Source: Symbiodinium natans (lineage: Eukaryota; Sar; Dinophyceae; Suessiales; Symbiodiniaceae). Taken from it: 64,000 bases of DNA. Position 1 is the stretch's first letter. The number at the start of each line of letters is the position of its first letter. The notes under the pieces are model-generated. The model was given only the letters and a program-made list of their open reading frames with translations, ran no database searches and was not told the DNA's origin. This document shows, piece after piece, positions 21,001-34,823 of this stretch. Location of the stretch: positions 335,501 through 399,500 of the forward strand of contig CAJNDS010001846.1 in assembly GCA_905221605.1 (NCBI GenBank), given 5' to 3'. Position numbers and translations under genes: made by a program.

Positions 21001-24000
21001 GGTTCTCGGCTCAGGACAGCCTGCCTATGTCGGTAACATTACAGCGATACAGCATCCTCAGGTTCGAGCATGGTGGGCAACTTGTAAGGTTGGAAGTTGG
21101 AATGGCACAGTCTCCTACAGTCGGCCTCGGGATATGCTTGCCCTGTCTCAGGACTGCTTGAACAAGTCGCAAAGCTAGATGTCACCCACTGGAATCTTCT
21201 GCAAACTACCGTCTACATCCCTGCGATCCAGAAAGGCAAAGAGTATCAATGAGACACAGCAGGCTGCTAGTACCTACGAGTGCTTCGGGGACCTTGGCGC
21301 AGGTCATTCTTGATGCTGCGTGTGGGCCTGGCGATACGAGCAATTAAGGGGCTCTCTTGATGCAGCGGCACTGCGTCGTCTCTCTTTGCGAACCCGCTCA
21401 GCGAGGTTCGGGTGCTTGCAACATCTAGGGTCTAGAGGCCGGGCGGACAGTACGAACACACCGTGAGTTTACTCATGGCATTCGTTCGTCTTCATCCACG
21501 GTATTCAATGAGAAAGAGGCACTGCAAGGAAACTCTGTGGGGCTTGGCGCGTGTCTTAACGTCAATCTGGCTGGTACTTGGTACCACGCCTTCTTGCTGG
21601 AAAGGACAATGTACAAATGTACAGCTCTGTGCCGTCGAATTGGAACATGCTGCAACAGATTGCAACAAAACCAATATTCTTAGTTGTCCAGCTACCCTGG
21701 GGGAATTCAAGGTTAACCTTTGGGATTACAAGGGGATTATACTACCCCAAAAAAGGTTAAAGGCGACCTACTCTACACTCTACTGCTAGGTACTAGATGA
21801 GGATGCTTCAGGGTATTTCGTGACCCTGTTCGCGGCTGTCAGGTGCAGCCCCCACTTTAGGGAGCCCTTGCCCAAACTCGGTCCAAACTCCCCAGCTTTA
21901 ACATGGCTATGGCTACTGCAAGAGGATGCAGATTGCACCGGTACCCTGCAGGAACTTGTTTGAGTGTACAGTAGCCTTCGGTGATCGGGGGCCGTGGCCT
22001 TGGGAGTGTTCTCGTGTGATCTCTAACTTGAAGGCATCGTTGAGCGCTGCCATGTCAAGGCTGAAGAACACTGCTGTGCGGGCTGTGCTTGATGGCACAC
22101 ACTCTCGCATCATCTCACATCATCTTGGTCAACAGACTCTGTGAGCGTCTGACATAGCTCCTGCAAAGAGCCAAAAACGCGTCACTACAGCTTTAACGGC
22201 TTTAACCAACTGAATCCCCCAGCCTGACAGGACACTTCTCGATCGATCGAAGCCCACCAGCGGTGCAACCCCAGCTTTCGGAACAGCCTGTCGACACAAT
22301 TTAGAGTTGCAGATCCATGGCGCGCACCAACAGGAGAAACATCCATGTGCACGACAGGTTCAACTGTTCTGCTCTGGAAATCGCCTGCAGCCTTGGTTTC
22401 CGCGGTCATCCTGATGCAGCTCATGCTATCATCTCCTGTGTCATACATCTAGACAGGCTGAAAGCTCTCGACTTTCGAGCGCCTGGACTTCACCATAAGC
22501 CTCCTTGCACGCATGCTCTTCGGGGGAAGCGAAGAAGATCATCACCAGACCTGGCTTACCCCAGCACATGCCGTCAGTGCAGGAGCTGAACTATGATCAC
22601 GACTATGCCACATGCTTAGCTGCAGGCGTGTGGTGGCGACAGTGACAGCCTGGCCAAAACACACAGGAGGGCCATAGGCCTCCGATTTCGAAGACTCACT
22701 CAGCAGCCGGAAGCTGGCAAGCACCACCGACGCATAAACCACGCATGATGCGGCGTAGAGAGCCCAATGCCTGTGCCATTGCGGGCGGGCACTCCAAACT
22801 TAGGAAATTAGGAGACATGTACCTGCAGTGCCTATCACGTGTTAAAAAATGAACCTATTCTACTGTGTGACACTTAACACAAGCAAGCCACAAGCCAAAC
22901 AACACACAAACATCCAAACACAGAAGCGGGCCGTTGTTCCATTTGTGTTGCATTCTTCTCTTGTTGTCTGAGCATTGCAGCCAGCTTGCACGACTAGGGA
23001 CATGCAGGATGTATTCAGATATAATTCAAAAGAGGGATCTTGCTCAGTTTCCTAAACCTCATACACAGTCAAGTACCAGAGGGGTGCTCCCAACTCGTTT
23101 CACCAGCCCCCCTTCAACGTTTCTGATTATGATCGAAACTCTTACATACTTGTAGGAACAAAGGTTCCACCTGCACACCCCCCCCCCCCCCCGCCCGAAA
23201 AACACACACAAACACACAACCACACCACAGAAAGAGAGGGAGACACAGGAACAGAGACAGACAAAAGCGGCCATGAGCAAGCACACACACACACAGCATA
23301 AACACTGCAGAGAGTCACCCTGACTCAGACACAAACAGACAGAGGCCATGCCGACAGACAAGAAGGAGACAGATTAATTAAAGCAAAACACGCAAAGGAT
23401 GACTTTACATTGACGTCCAAAAGGGACAGAGAGGCCCGTAATAGAAGCTGTCCCTATTGAACACGGTCACGCCCCAAACATATTGATGAGCACTGAAAGG
23501 CAACACAGCACAACACGGTTGCACCACAACGCAACGCAACCCAGCCAACCAAACGATCGCGCAGACAGGCACACCCACAAGCACAAGACACAAAGCACAA
23601 ACACACAGACACAGAGATGCAGACACTTGCTAGCACCCGAACTTACGCACAAAATACAATTCACAACTCAAGTCCACATCGTTCTGTGAACGTCCGCGAT
23701 CCGCTCTCTGGAGCCTCATGGCCAGGCTGCCAAACGCGACCGAATAGCCCCGCACAACCAGCATGCCTTAGGCATTGCGTCACGGACATCAGAAGAGCAT
23801 GTCAATGTCTTGAAGCTTGACAGAGTACGGCCCAGGCCCCACTGGAAGCACACCACAAACCCAAGAACATCATAGATGAGCACGGACCTCGTGTTCGACT
23901 AGCACTGCTGGACTGGGTCATGTTCGCAGCGCCGACGACTTGTGAAAAAGCGAAACGAACCCGTTGTCCTATGTGCCCCACACGCAGATGGCACTGGAGA

Positions 24001-26680
24001 TGGCCCCTGGGTTCAGCTGCAGCCTTGAATCATCTTTCAAGAACAGGCACTGGGAATCGCAAACGTCACGTTCTAATTACATCCTTTGGCCTTCACAGAT
24101 GAAGTTTCAGCAGCTCATGCGGCTCGGGCGGCTGCTGTCGCTCTGATTCCACCTCCAGTACGGCCTCCTCACAACGCCAAAAAAAGCCGCGAGGCGCAAC
24201 GCAAGACACGAACCATATCACTTGAAACACATGCATAGGTTTGAAGGTGCGTACTGTTCGCATTCACCTTGATGATGGACACTCCTTTTGTGGGGACCCC
24301 CGTACGTTAGTGGGATATAGTGGGATATTGTAACAAACAAAGCCAGTATTATCTGGGCTTGTAACATTGTTGTACTGGGGTATTTTGCTGCGTCCGTTTA
24401 AATCATGCAGCTTCAAAATGAACGAATATTCCATACAGGGGCTTCTCTTATGCCGGTGTTGACGAGGGTTCTATGTGAATGAAACGAGCCAGAAGACAAA
24501 AGAGAGAACGAAGAGCGTGAAAGGAATTCTCACTTTGAACTGCTGATTCATATGGTAGACTCGTAGACAGCCCTGTCCAATGACTATGTACTATTTGGGG
24601 CAGGGGGGGAGGGTGAAAGCCGGCATTGTCCGGGTCTGTGTAAGAACATTTAACGGGATCCCAACAGCTCGCCCAACAGCGCCTCGTCCGAGGGCATGGA
24701 GGCGTACTTGCAGCGGGGTGTTGCCTCACGCAGAAAGGAGGTGAAGGAGTGCTATGGAGTGCTCTTGTGGGCTCTTAAGCCTTAAGCACTGGATTCCAAG
24801 TAAAAAGACAGCGAAGCTGGCAGGGCTGACAATGGATCCCTTGAAGTCCTCCTCCTCGCCATCCTGGTCGGCCAGTTTTTGCTGTGCAGCAGCAAGGTGC
24901 AGCATGGTGCAGCAAACAAAACCGCCTTACACACAGTTTCGGGGCTCTTTTTGCTGTTCGTAGGAGCCTCATCCAGCGGGATGTCTTCCAGGTTGCTTAG
25001 TTCAGACTCCTCATGGCTGGGGAAGGTCGGAGAGACTACGGCAAGTTGCCGCAAGCAATGCAACCCAAGGCCAGACCTCGACCAAGCAAGCATCGCTGCC
25101 AGCCTCAGGGGCCAGGGGAACGGAAGGAGCCCGTCTCGAAAACACCAACGTGGCCTTCTGGACTCGGGAGAGCATCTCCCCAAATTCAACACGCCTGTGG
25201 CAAGAAAGCAGGCAGCATCAACGGAGCACAAAGCACATGAAAATCTCAGAGCTGCCTGCGCGTCACCATTTTGCTGCAGGCATCGTTGACTGATCGGGAC
25301 AGACGCATGGAGGAAAACTCATCGACCTGAGGCATTCCGTGGCATGTTTGGTGATGACCGCCCAGGCTATCGCAACACTTCAAGGCATGGCACCTGCCTC
25401 ATGGGTTTTGGACAACTCACAGTAAGAACCTTGAAGCCCAGACCCTCAGCCGCACAGAAGCTCAAAACCTCAACCCTAAAACCTAAGCTCTCATTGCTTC
25501 ATGCGGGATGAGCCCTCACCGGCCCCCCCTCCCCCTACTCCCCTGGGGTCGGCGGCCGGAGCCGGAGGCTCTCGAATTTGTAGCCCACAATTGCACAACA
25601 GAATGCAAGGAGCAGCTTCCGTGTGAGTTCAAGGAGGCCTTGAAGATCCAGGTGATTGCTGCTGAGCACCTCGGTACTTTAAGCCGTCCGTATTTCTCTG
25701 TTTACGATACGAAGCTCACGTCTATGCTGCAGTGAGGAGTGGAGGTATATTATACAGCTACCAAACGACACCGTGTCAACATGGCATGCTGCAGCATGCT
25801 TGCTAAACTCCTTGACAAGCAAACGTCGTGCAAAGGATGTCTAGCCGAGGTAGCGCAGCAGGACACGGCCACGACATGCACAGCAACAGTGCCTTGGAGG
25901 TTTAAGCTCCTGGCAATGCACCTAAAAGTGTCACCACAATGGCGAGACCTTTTGGCTGGCTTTCTCTTAGCTTCGTGCTTGGGACGGCTTTGGGGCTTCA
26001 GTTACTGCACGGCAGATGCGGGTGCTGCCTGTGCCACTGGGTAACACGCACAAGTGAGGTTATGCATATGTGCGCGAGCTAGCTGAAGCTTTCCAATGTA
26101 AACTGGCTCCAGACAGCTGGGGATTTCTCTTGTAGTAAACCCTCTGCGTTTTTGCATCCTCTCCTATGGGACATTTCCTGTCGGGTGCTGGCATCTGTAC
26201 GGTAGGTGGAGTTACGGGAGTTCTTTGCGTGGCGTGGCGTCGGCAAGGCCTTCAGCAACTTCGCTTCTCCCAACAGGACTATTGTGATGGTTTACTCCTC
26301 TCAACGTCGAGCTGTGCATGGCAGAAGCCACTTCCCTTCCTCGAACGCATGGACAGCAGTGGCTTCGCGTGCAGAGCTGTGACTCAGGGCGAGACTGCAC
26401 AGCACCAGCCACGCCTCGAACAGGAGGGCTATAAAAAATGTGCTATCGCTGGGGCCAAGGGTCAAGTGGGGCACCGTGTCACTGTGTGTCACCGTGTCAG
26501 TAGGCCAGCAGTGTCTACAGAGTCTGCAAGCCAGCTCGGCGTGATTAATGGCTCCTACAGCCAGTGCCTCTTGAAAGTCCCTGTGATTGCTTTACGATGT
26601 ACCCGACAGGCCAGTTGGTAAGATTGAACATAAGGCACAGCGCGCAAGCAGCCAATCTTCCACTGGCACAAGATGTGCGC
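21000..26680. other. Gene-poor or unresolved region
   Basis: I cannot support a gene. Short minus-strand frames near 21920-22110 and 22190-22450 have some protein-like segments, and 24650-24730 minus reads FLREATPRCKYASMPSDEAL, possibly a terminal exon. A 16-base C run lies at 23177-23192 beside AC-rich sequence (23180-23620) that creates low-complexity frames. Confidence 0.35.
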
Positions 26681-26685
26681 ACGTG

Positions 26686-27113
26686 CGGTTTAGGGTTTAG
26701 GGGTGACATGTTGTAAGGCTATGCGCGCAAAAACAGACACCCGCATTTGGTGTGGAGTGAGGTTAGACATGCAGGCTTTGCGGCATCCAAAGCCCGGCCT
26801 GTGCATCGAACATCGAGGACGTCGAGGAATAAACCTGGCAGAGAAGACAGCCGTTGAAGGGCAGCAACTTGAAAAAGGAATACTTACCTTGGCATGGGCG
26901 TCTTCCTGCTTAGACATGAAGGATGCAGGCAGAGCATGGCAGAGCGTTCAGGGACGCAGGGGACTCAGTGGCGGATCTGTGCGATGCTGGAACATACGCT
27001 CACTGCGGGGGACGCTTCGTGGGATGGGCTGGAGGCGGCAAGATTGTTCGAGACAGGGGGTGGGCTGGGTGGACGTCCTGGAATGCACCCCTAAACCCTA
27101 AACCCTAAACCCT
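26686..27113. mobile_element. ~430-bp segment bounded by inverted TTTAGGG-type repeats
   Basis: The left edge reads TTTAGGGTTTAGGGGTG (26687-26703). The right edge reads its exact reverse complement CACCCCTAAACCCTAAA (about 27087-27103) followed by another unit. The match includes the non-telomeric GGTG, so the pair is more than chance placement of telomere units. The interior has a plus-strand open frame (26703-27101) without known domain. It could be a small non-autonomous element or a repair-derived insertion. Confidence 0.4.
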
Positions 27114-30100
27114 GAAAGGCTCGAGAGATCGACCGAAGAGCTTTGGCGGGCAAATCGAAGGCACATGTCGCGACTACTTGAGCTTCCGGGCACCGGACAT
27201 GGCTTGCCAGCACGATCAGCAGACCATAGGTCGGGTCGCAGCCTCTGCGCGAACAGGTAACAGAATCATCATCTTCAGCTGAGCACTCGTAGCACTCGTA
27301 GCACTCATAGCACTCATGACGGGGACGGAAAGCTACAACTTCCACATGCCACTGAGGTGTCCGTGCTCGGGCTGCGCAGCCATGGAATCTTGAGGAGCAG
27401 GCATGCCATCACAAGACAAACAACGCAGGAGTACACCTGGGCGCCAGTTTTCTGCGCACCCTAAGGCCTCAACAAGCATAATATTATTAGCAAGATTAAG
27501 CATAATACTAAGCATCATATTATTAAAACTATTTTGAATAGTATTATAGTAAGAATGCTTATTAACTTATTAATCATGTTGTTACGTAATAACATTACAG
27601 GCTTTCGGAAAATAGGAAGCAAGGGAGGGGTTCTGAAAATTCTGACCTTCGCAGCTGAGATCAACCAAGACTGTGTCGTGTCTCGTGCCTCGGGAAGCCT
27701 ACGACGTCCCGTACTCAGCTTGTGTTACATTGTGTTTTTCAGCTGAACCATGCAAAGTCCTTCTCAAGATTCCACGAGGCTGCGGCAATGTAGGACACGA
27801 ACGATCGCTGGACGGAGCTGCTATAGCCTGAAGAAATGGTGTCCAAGCATCGGGGACATTTCGCCAGAAGCTTACTTGCATGTAATCGTACCCTTTCCAC
27901 CTATCTCTACCTGTCCTACTAGAAAAAGCTTGGCCGCTGGCTTGCTTAAAAAAAGTAATCCTCAACAAGGCGGATAATGCTTGTCACTCTGAGCAACCCC
28001 ACCGTGACTGTAGCAAAGCTGTTGGAGCTGCGGGTCGGGAATAATCCTGAGCGATCCACTGCTACACTACCTAATAGCAAACTGTATGGGGTACCGGAGA
28101 AGGCTTCTGATTTTCTGCTTGCTCTCAGCCTTCTTCTTCTTCTACCGACAGGCGTTAATCCAGTTCCTCCCCCCTCTTGCTCAGCCTGGGTGCGCGCCCT
28201 ATTCTCGTGGTCCCTGGGAAACTGATAAGGAGAAGTTCGCACATGTACCACACTAACAGTCTGCACTGCGCTTCAAGTTGGCTGCGACGTCCTTTTTCTA
28301 AGTCCTCGCGCCCAGGAAGCATAGTTGAGGTGCTGTGAGCGTCTCCGCCCGTTGTTTTCTCATCCTTTTTCTCTGCGCATGCTTTTTGCCCTCGTTGCTC
28401 GGCGAGATGGGGATCCGTCGGCACGGGCCCCCTTCCTCGCCACATATCACCACAACAGGCTGAACTCAAAGGCCAGCAGAGCACGCTGCCATAATTGGAC
28501 GCGGAGTGCGTTGTTTGGGTGTCTATTGCAGGCAATGCGCATCGTGACTGTCGGAAATCATCTACACTGAGTCTACACATACCTGCGCACTCACAAGACG
28601 ATGAAGATCGGCGGCGAACTACTGGGTACTCAGAGGGATGCAGTAGGATGCAGGTATAGCGAAGATTCATCGGGGCTCGAGTTCTCGGACTGCTCCCAGT
28701 TGTTTCATGTGCAGCGCACACGAATCGCTTTCCACGGGGCAAAGCCACAAGGGTTGTTCCTTGTTCCATGGCTGCCAATTAGGATCCCTTGCGCTTCGCC
28801 CTTGTGCCAACCTTGCGCGAGCTTGCGCGCGCGAGGTTTTCGCAAGTACTAGTAGATGTGGAGGGTCAACTTGAAGTTTTGAATAAACATCGCCAAGAGA
28901 TAGCTTGCGCAGAGCTTGCGTTCGCCCTTGCGCGAGCTTGCGCGCACTCGAGAGGTGCGCACGTTTTATCACGACCGACATTTTCCCTAATCGACCCCCT
29001 AAGTATCTCACAAATGCTCACAAGAACCCGCCAAAAAGAACAACCCTCTCATGGGTCTGTGCTGTCGCACAGCTCAAACCTCTTCGGAAACTTGTGGGAG
29101 AGCAGATTTCGCTCGCGGTCTCTCTCCTCTCGCTACTTTGATGACCCGGACGAGCTCACTGCACCCCAACAGCGCTTTCAGAGGCCGGCACGGCTCAGGA
29201 CCAAACCTGAGATGCCAGGCTGGGTGGCAAAAAAACTCATCACGCATTGCAAACGCTGAGGAACGCACCGCAGATAGAAGCACACACTGAGAACCTCAGT
29301 ACATTCAAGCTCGTAGGTCGTAGGTCGTCGACAGGCATCGGTCCTCTCAGTCCTCCACTAACCAGACAGCGATAACAGCTGCGACAACAAGCTGATCGGA
29401 ACGGCTTGGCTCAAGCCTGGCACACAACAGCTTTGGAAAAACAACTGCATGGCCATGAAGCTGAGATGCGTACGCATCCACAACTGAAAGCACTAGCGCC
29501 CAATTACTCCAGGCAACAGCCTCAACTTTCAGAAAGCTTCTTCAAAATGATGCCTTCTGCAGATGACCGCAGCTGACCGGCAACAGGGCTGGGTGCCATG
29601 CCCACCCCAAGCAGGTGATTGTTGCCAGAAGAAAAAATCGAAGGAATCCCCGTAAACCTGCGCTGCTTTCGCTTGGCATAGCTTGGCAACTAACTGGCTT
29701 CTCACGGCGCTGCTGCAGTTGCTTTTTGCTTCTGATTCTGCTATGATTGCCAGCCTTGGCCCTTCCTGTTTGCAACTCCCCGGCAGTACTTCATGGCCTC
29801 GGAACGGGAGTCAGGCAGAAATTCGTGTTGCTACGTTCCAACATCATCATGCTTTTGGATGTAGGTGCGAAACAAGGCAAGGTTTTCCGACACTACTAGA
29901 GCAATAGACGTGTACGCATCCAAAAGTTAGTCCGAATCAACTCAAAGAATTTCAGAGGCGTACCAGGTGTGTCATCAGCGCGCAGCTGAGCGTGAGCCTC
30001 AGCAGATTACGCTGCAGATTTACGGCAGTCTGCCGTGAACTGGTATGCGTCATGTGCTGGATGTTGATGGCAGGTGCTCATGCTCGGCATTGCTCACTGC

Positions 30101-31250
30101 CGGGGCAGTAGCTGGATGCAAAAAACACATGCCAACGAGGGACGGTGCATTACGCGTAAGGTACCAACAGAGCTGCAATGCAGGAAGACAGCAGGGCCTT
30201 GCCAAGTGGTCTTCAAATCAATTGGACATAAGACACTTCTCCAGATGCCACACATGGTGTCACCTGCAGAAGGTTGTCTTGTGCGATGCCCATGAACCTC
30301 GGGAAGGAAACCAGTCTGGAGGCCCGGTTTGGGAGTTGAACGAAGTTGCGTTCTCTTAGGTGAGGCACCACTCAACGAGCGCGTTGGTCCTGGACCAGGT
30401 TGAATACGCTTGCAGCACATGCAAGCAGCTGGACCATCTCGGTGCTCTCTGAGGTCACCGCTTCCCCACAGAGACGGAGATTGGAATCCATGCAGCTGCT
30501 TCGATGACGATGTTGAAGGAAAACTTCCTGGTCGCTGTCGAAAGAAACTCTGACGTGCTCTGATGGGTTCTGCCGATTTCCGCAGTCCTTGCCAGTGGAT
30601 TCTTCTTGGGATCCGCAATCCAGTCTTGGCCTGAGCCCGCCGCGCGAAGACCGCCCACATGCTCTGTCTTTAGCCATGAGCATCAAGCTATTCGTCCGTT
30701 GAGAACTGGCCCGAATGGCTTCACATTTGACAACTTCAAAGAGAGAAGCATGTCTGAGACATCATCAACAACGTAGCAAAACAGTTGGCGCCAGATACCA
30801 GTTGACGTTTCCCTGCCATCCACCAATAGAAACGGATGGGTTCAGCTAACCTGTTCCCGGACGTTCTATGAAAAGGTGTGTCCGTGGCAATTCTACCCGA
30901 GTTTGGCGTTTATAGCTTTAACGGTGAGGTATAGCTGTGGGAGCGAGACACCCTGTTTGCTAGCTGCTAGCGGTGTGTTTTAATTCGCGTCCGCTGCATC
31001 GTTGGTGATGCCCCATTCGCGTTTAAGAGCTGGTGTAAACCACGATCGTGTTCAAAGTTTCTGGTGTCTCGGCCTGGCTATAAGTCATTCCGAGCTTTTC
31101 GCCACATAACAGGTTCCATTGCAAGATCTGAACCTTCTTGCTGGTTCTAGGTACGACATTGAATGCCCATGAGCATAACTTTACACTTCTCGTGCATAAG
31201 TATATATGTGGTGATTGCGGTGTTTTGAACGTGAGAGGTCTGGTCATCTA
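27114..31250. other. Unresolved region
   Basis: No gene is supported. An AT-rich patch with ATTATT-type repeats lies at 27470-27600. Around 28795-28960 the phrase CTTGCGCGAGCTTGCGCG occurs twice, forming a short GC-rich repeat cluster. Minus-strand frames at 30370-30690 overlap in all three phases, so none can be chosen. Confidence 0.35.
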
Positions 31251-31258
31251 GTTGGACT

Positions 31259-31696
31259 GGGGGCGCGTTCCCGCGCGTGTACTCTCGAGCACATTTTCAG
31301 GTTTTCCGGACTTTCTGCGGGGGGTTGGGGGGGGGGCGGGGGGGTGGGGGGAGGGGATAAGAACGTCATTCATGTTGCGTCCATGCCCAAAACAGTGGTA
31401 TTTACAGCGTTTTCGCCTCTTTGTACAACATACTGCACAAGGATGTGGAACAAGAAAATCCGTCACAAGCATCCATGCCTTTCGCGACCATACCCAAAAC
31501 AGCGTGTTATGCCCAAAACACTGGTATTTACAGCTACAGCTCAACATAAAACCCATGGCCCGGGCTTCAATCCCACACGTATGCCCCCAAAATAGACATA
31601 GTTTTCCCAAAGTGCTTAAAACCCACCCCTGCCGATGTTTTTTCATGTCCTGACTTGTGTACATGCCTTCCGTACCACGCGCGGGAACGCGCCCCC
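31259..31696. mobile_element. ~440-bp segment with perfect 21-bp inverted repeats
   Basis: The left arm at 31259-31279 begins GGGGGCGCGTTCCCGCGCGT. The right arm at 31676-31696 is its exact reverse complement, beginning CACGCGCGGGAACGCGCCCC. Imperfect matching continues inward (CGTGTACTC against CGTGGTACGG). Inside, ATGCCCAAAACASTGGTATT occurs twice (31383 and 31509). Size and structure suit a MITE or a dinoflagellate introner; no coding capacity is seen. Confidence 0.5.
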
Positions 31697-31699
31697 AAC

Positions 31700-34200
31700 C
31701 ATGTACTTACGAGAGAGCCCTCCTTTTCCTAAGAAGTCGACAGAGCTCACAAGTCGCCAGCTCCAACGTCCTTTATCGATCCTTGGCCATCTTGGTGAGA
31801 TCGTGTGTGCGTGTGTGTGTGACAGTTCTTCTGTCAGTGAATTCGGCCAGTCTTTCTGAGCCTCGGTTTCCGGAGCAAGCCCAGGATGCGGCTTCTCATC
31901 ACAGACCCCCTTCGATAATGGGAGCTGGCGATACCACATGGAGGGGCGAGTTTTGACTTCGTGAAACTCGCACATCCCTACCAAAGCTTCACTTGGCAAC
32001 AAGCACAGGAACACTGAAAAACAGTGCACCGAAGGTTTCGCGTCGCATGCTGACAAAGCAAGCCTTGCTCCAGCAGGCCTGTGCGTCCCCCAACCGCACA
32101 GGGTTTCGGGCTCGGTTTTCCGGATCGGCTGCGTTTTTCCTCGACCCGCGCTCGTTTTCCACGCAGCCGACCGTGCAACTGGACAGCTTGGACCGCCAGC
32201 GTGCATGTCCCTTGGCTTCGGACCGAGTGCCGAGGCGGCGCGCCAGCGGTTACAGCTATGGTACCAGTACCACGACAGGCTGAAGCAGGCGTATCGAGTC
32301 GTTGGCGAACAGAGGCACTGTTGAATCGAAGGTTTGTGCTGAATATTATGAATATTCTACTGTTCAGACCTTGCGAGCAGAAGAAACACACAAAAAGCAC
32401 CACTTCCGCAGCTCGGGCTAAGGATCCAACAAGCCCAGCCGAAAAGCGAGCAAGCAGCCAACGACACGAAGAAAAGCAGAATGCCAGTTAAAACCTCAGC
32501 TGAGACTCGCTCTGCAACATGAACTTGTTTTATGTGGAGCTAGCGAGCAGATCGGTAAGCTGAGCATATCTGGGCATGTTGCGCATGCACCGTCCTTGTG
32601 ACAATGTGCAAACCTTGGCCCCCGAAGCAGCATGTGGTAATGACAGGGATGTCTACTGGTTTAGGGTTTAGGGGAGTATCCTCCAGCTGGGCGGCCGACC
32701 AGAAGCCGGCCTGTGCCGCATCCTGTCCCGTAATTATGAGCCCGGCACAGTCGAGACCTGAGCTGCTGCATCTTTGCGGCATGGCGGCGAGATTTCGCCA
32801 GCTGACATGAACTTTTACTATTCTACCTCTGCGCATGAATCTCGGAGCAAGCCATATAAGGTGTGGACGTCGTGCTGCAGGGCTACACTATCACTAAGTT
32901 AGGTGCTACGGCGCGCGTGCGACAGACGGTTTTACTTGAGAGCCGCATCGGGATCTGCAACACCGGGGCACCCACAAAGTCTCATAACCACAGCAACGAT
33001 AACTGTGGAGGCAAGTCGGACATAGGCGACCTCGGGCACACGCTGCAGCCTGTCATTGGCCTGCTTCCAGAACTCAACAAGGAATCCAAGCTAGGGACGA
33101 TTGTTCGCCCCGCCAAGGCGCGAAGGTCTTGCAGCTCCTTACGTGGAGCATGAGAAGGTAAAAACACAAGTTCGCCATGCCGGTGCAGAGGCACCTCTTT
33201 GCCCCACAACATGACCCCATGCTTCCGACAAAAGGGGTGAGACTGGTATCTATAGGCAACTAAACCACAAATTACATGCCCTTTATTGAAACTTGATTTT
33301 TTTTTCCAGCGTTTTAGCTTCCTACCGGTAGTGCTTGCGAAAAGATGTCACCAGCTGTGGGGCTGCCAGTACACATGACAGCCTCAGCGCAGATTTCGCT
33401 ATTTTCACCATGCGCATGCACGCCGTAATGAACTGAAACCTTGCGGGCATCCATGAAGGAAAGTCTGCGGACAGTCTGCGTTTGTTGACCAACACCATGC
33501 AACAGCGACAGTGAACGTGCAACGCATGTCGCAAAACATCCAAGCTCGACCAGAATCTTCACAACAACAATCATAACACCACCACCGCGACAGACTCAAA
33601 ACGAACCCCTTCAACACCACCACATCCACCAAAACCAAGGCCACCACAGCCACCAACAACTAAGCAACAAAACAACAGCGACAACAGCAACAGCAATAGT
33701 AACAACGACGACAACGACGACGGCAACACTAACACTACGATAGAAGTATACAGCAACATCAAAACCATCAATCGTGACAATTAGACGACAAACAACAAGT
33801 AACAATATGAGTATCAATTCACAAACGCACAACACCAACTCCTGTTTGGATCCGCACATGCAAAGTAAAAGAGAGCTCGGATTGTCTGTGGTTCAGACAA
33901 CCTTCGCTGACCGTGAAAAGTTGTGTCGCTACTGCATGCTGCTCCCACCCTGCGCAGCCACATCACCGCCACGGCTGCCTGGGGTATGATGAGCAACGTG
34001 AGGAGCTCAGAGACATCATGAAACCCTAAACCCTAAAAACCCTAAATCCTAAAGGTCCTCAACCCCAAACCGAGACAAACCTCAGTTGAGCCAGTCGCCT
34101 CATCGCGCGGTCAGAGGAACCGGAGGCAAACGGGTGCCGCGGCTTCGAGTGGAAGGGGACCTGAGCCGGTCTAAGCTGCAACAGTACTAGTGCCTGCTAG
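31700..34200. other. Unresolved region with trinucleotide and telomere-like tracts
   Basis: No gene is supported. A CAA/CAC-rich trinucleotide stretch spans about 33555-33770 and generates Leu/Val-rich false frames. Telomere-like tracts lie at 32658-32675 (TTTAGGG) and 34021-34052 (CCCTAAA). Confidence 0.45.
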
Positions 34201-34208
34201 GATTCATC

Positions 34209-34823
34209 TCAGACTTGTACATCTTCATGGGCGGCCTCGGTGGCGAACCTTGAGAGAGGGATGTAGGTATGCATGTCTGTATATATGTATATTTCGAGAT
34301 CAGACGGACCTGCTCGCACGTTAGTGAGATATAGGCTGAGGTGTCGTCCTGCCGGACCTGTGTCCACAGCCTCATCAGGGACGCTGGGGCTACATGAAGT
34401 GTCAAGTTTTACGACCTGAGCACTCGCATGATTCGGCTGCCCTGCCTGCTTCTGCACCGGAACCGGAACATCCTGCATATTGTAGGCGCCCTTCGGTGCC
34501 AGGTAGTCTGTCTTGAGCCGCGTTCCGAAGTTGCTGCGCCGTGGAGGTGGTGCAGCGAAGGACCAATCCATCGGATGGGATGGCGCTTTCACGCCAAAGT
34601 CGGGGGACTCGCAGCGGTGGCCGAAGCACATCGCTGCACGGTTTGGGCAGATGCTTCCCAAAGCAGGGATCGCAACTGGCCGAGGTTCCTCTAGGCCCTG
34701 CAAGCCCGTGCCAGGCTTTCCTGGAGCTTCAGCAGCTGTGAGCTCATCAGAGGAACGCCGTCTTTGTCCAGTCGAGGCTGGCCGCCCTAAAGGTTGACCT
34801 TCCAGATCTGTGGCGGACGTCAT
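34209..34823 (-). CDS. Hypothetical protein or exon
   Basis: A 204-codon minus-strand frame opens at 34823. The segment from about residue 65 to 130 contains NFGTRLKTDYLAPKGAYNMQ and looks protein-like, with Pro-rich flanks. The C-terminal part, past about residue 170, becomes Tyr/Thr-rich where the DNA has a GTATAT-type repeat and may be non-coding. No family is recognised. Confidence 0.3.
   Translation of the reverse strand: MTSATDLEGQPLGRPASTGQRRRSSDELTAAEAPGKPGTGLQGLEEPRPVAIPALGSICPNRAAMCFGHRCESPDFGVKAPSHPMDWSFAAPPPRRSNFGTRLKTDYLAPKGAYNMQDVPVPVQKQAGQPNHASAQVVKLDTSCSPSVPDEAVDTGPAGRHLSLYLTNVRAGPSDLEIYIYTDMHTYIPLSRFATEAAHEDVQV

Noticed and set aside
23059-23626. Cys/Val/Leu-rich minus-strand frames
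   Set aside because: They arise from AC-rich low-complexity DNA and a C run; composition is that of the repeat rather than of a membrane protein.
28155-28778. 207-codon minus-strand frame
   Set aside because: No domain; Arg/Cys/Ser-rich composition as expected from antisense or non-coding GC-rich DNA.
29403-29413. Possible relic of the dinoflagellate spliced leader (TTGGCTCAAG)
   Set aside because: Only ten bases match and the CCATTT part upstream is missing. A second partial match (CATTTTGGCT near 18598) is likewise too short.
33571-33859. Hydrophobic Val/Leu-rich minus-strand frames that resemble membrane spans
   Set aside because: They translate a CAA/CAC trinucleotide stretch.
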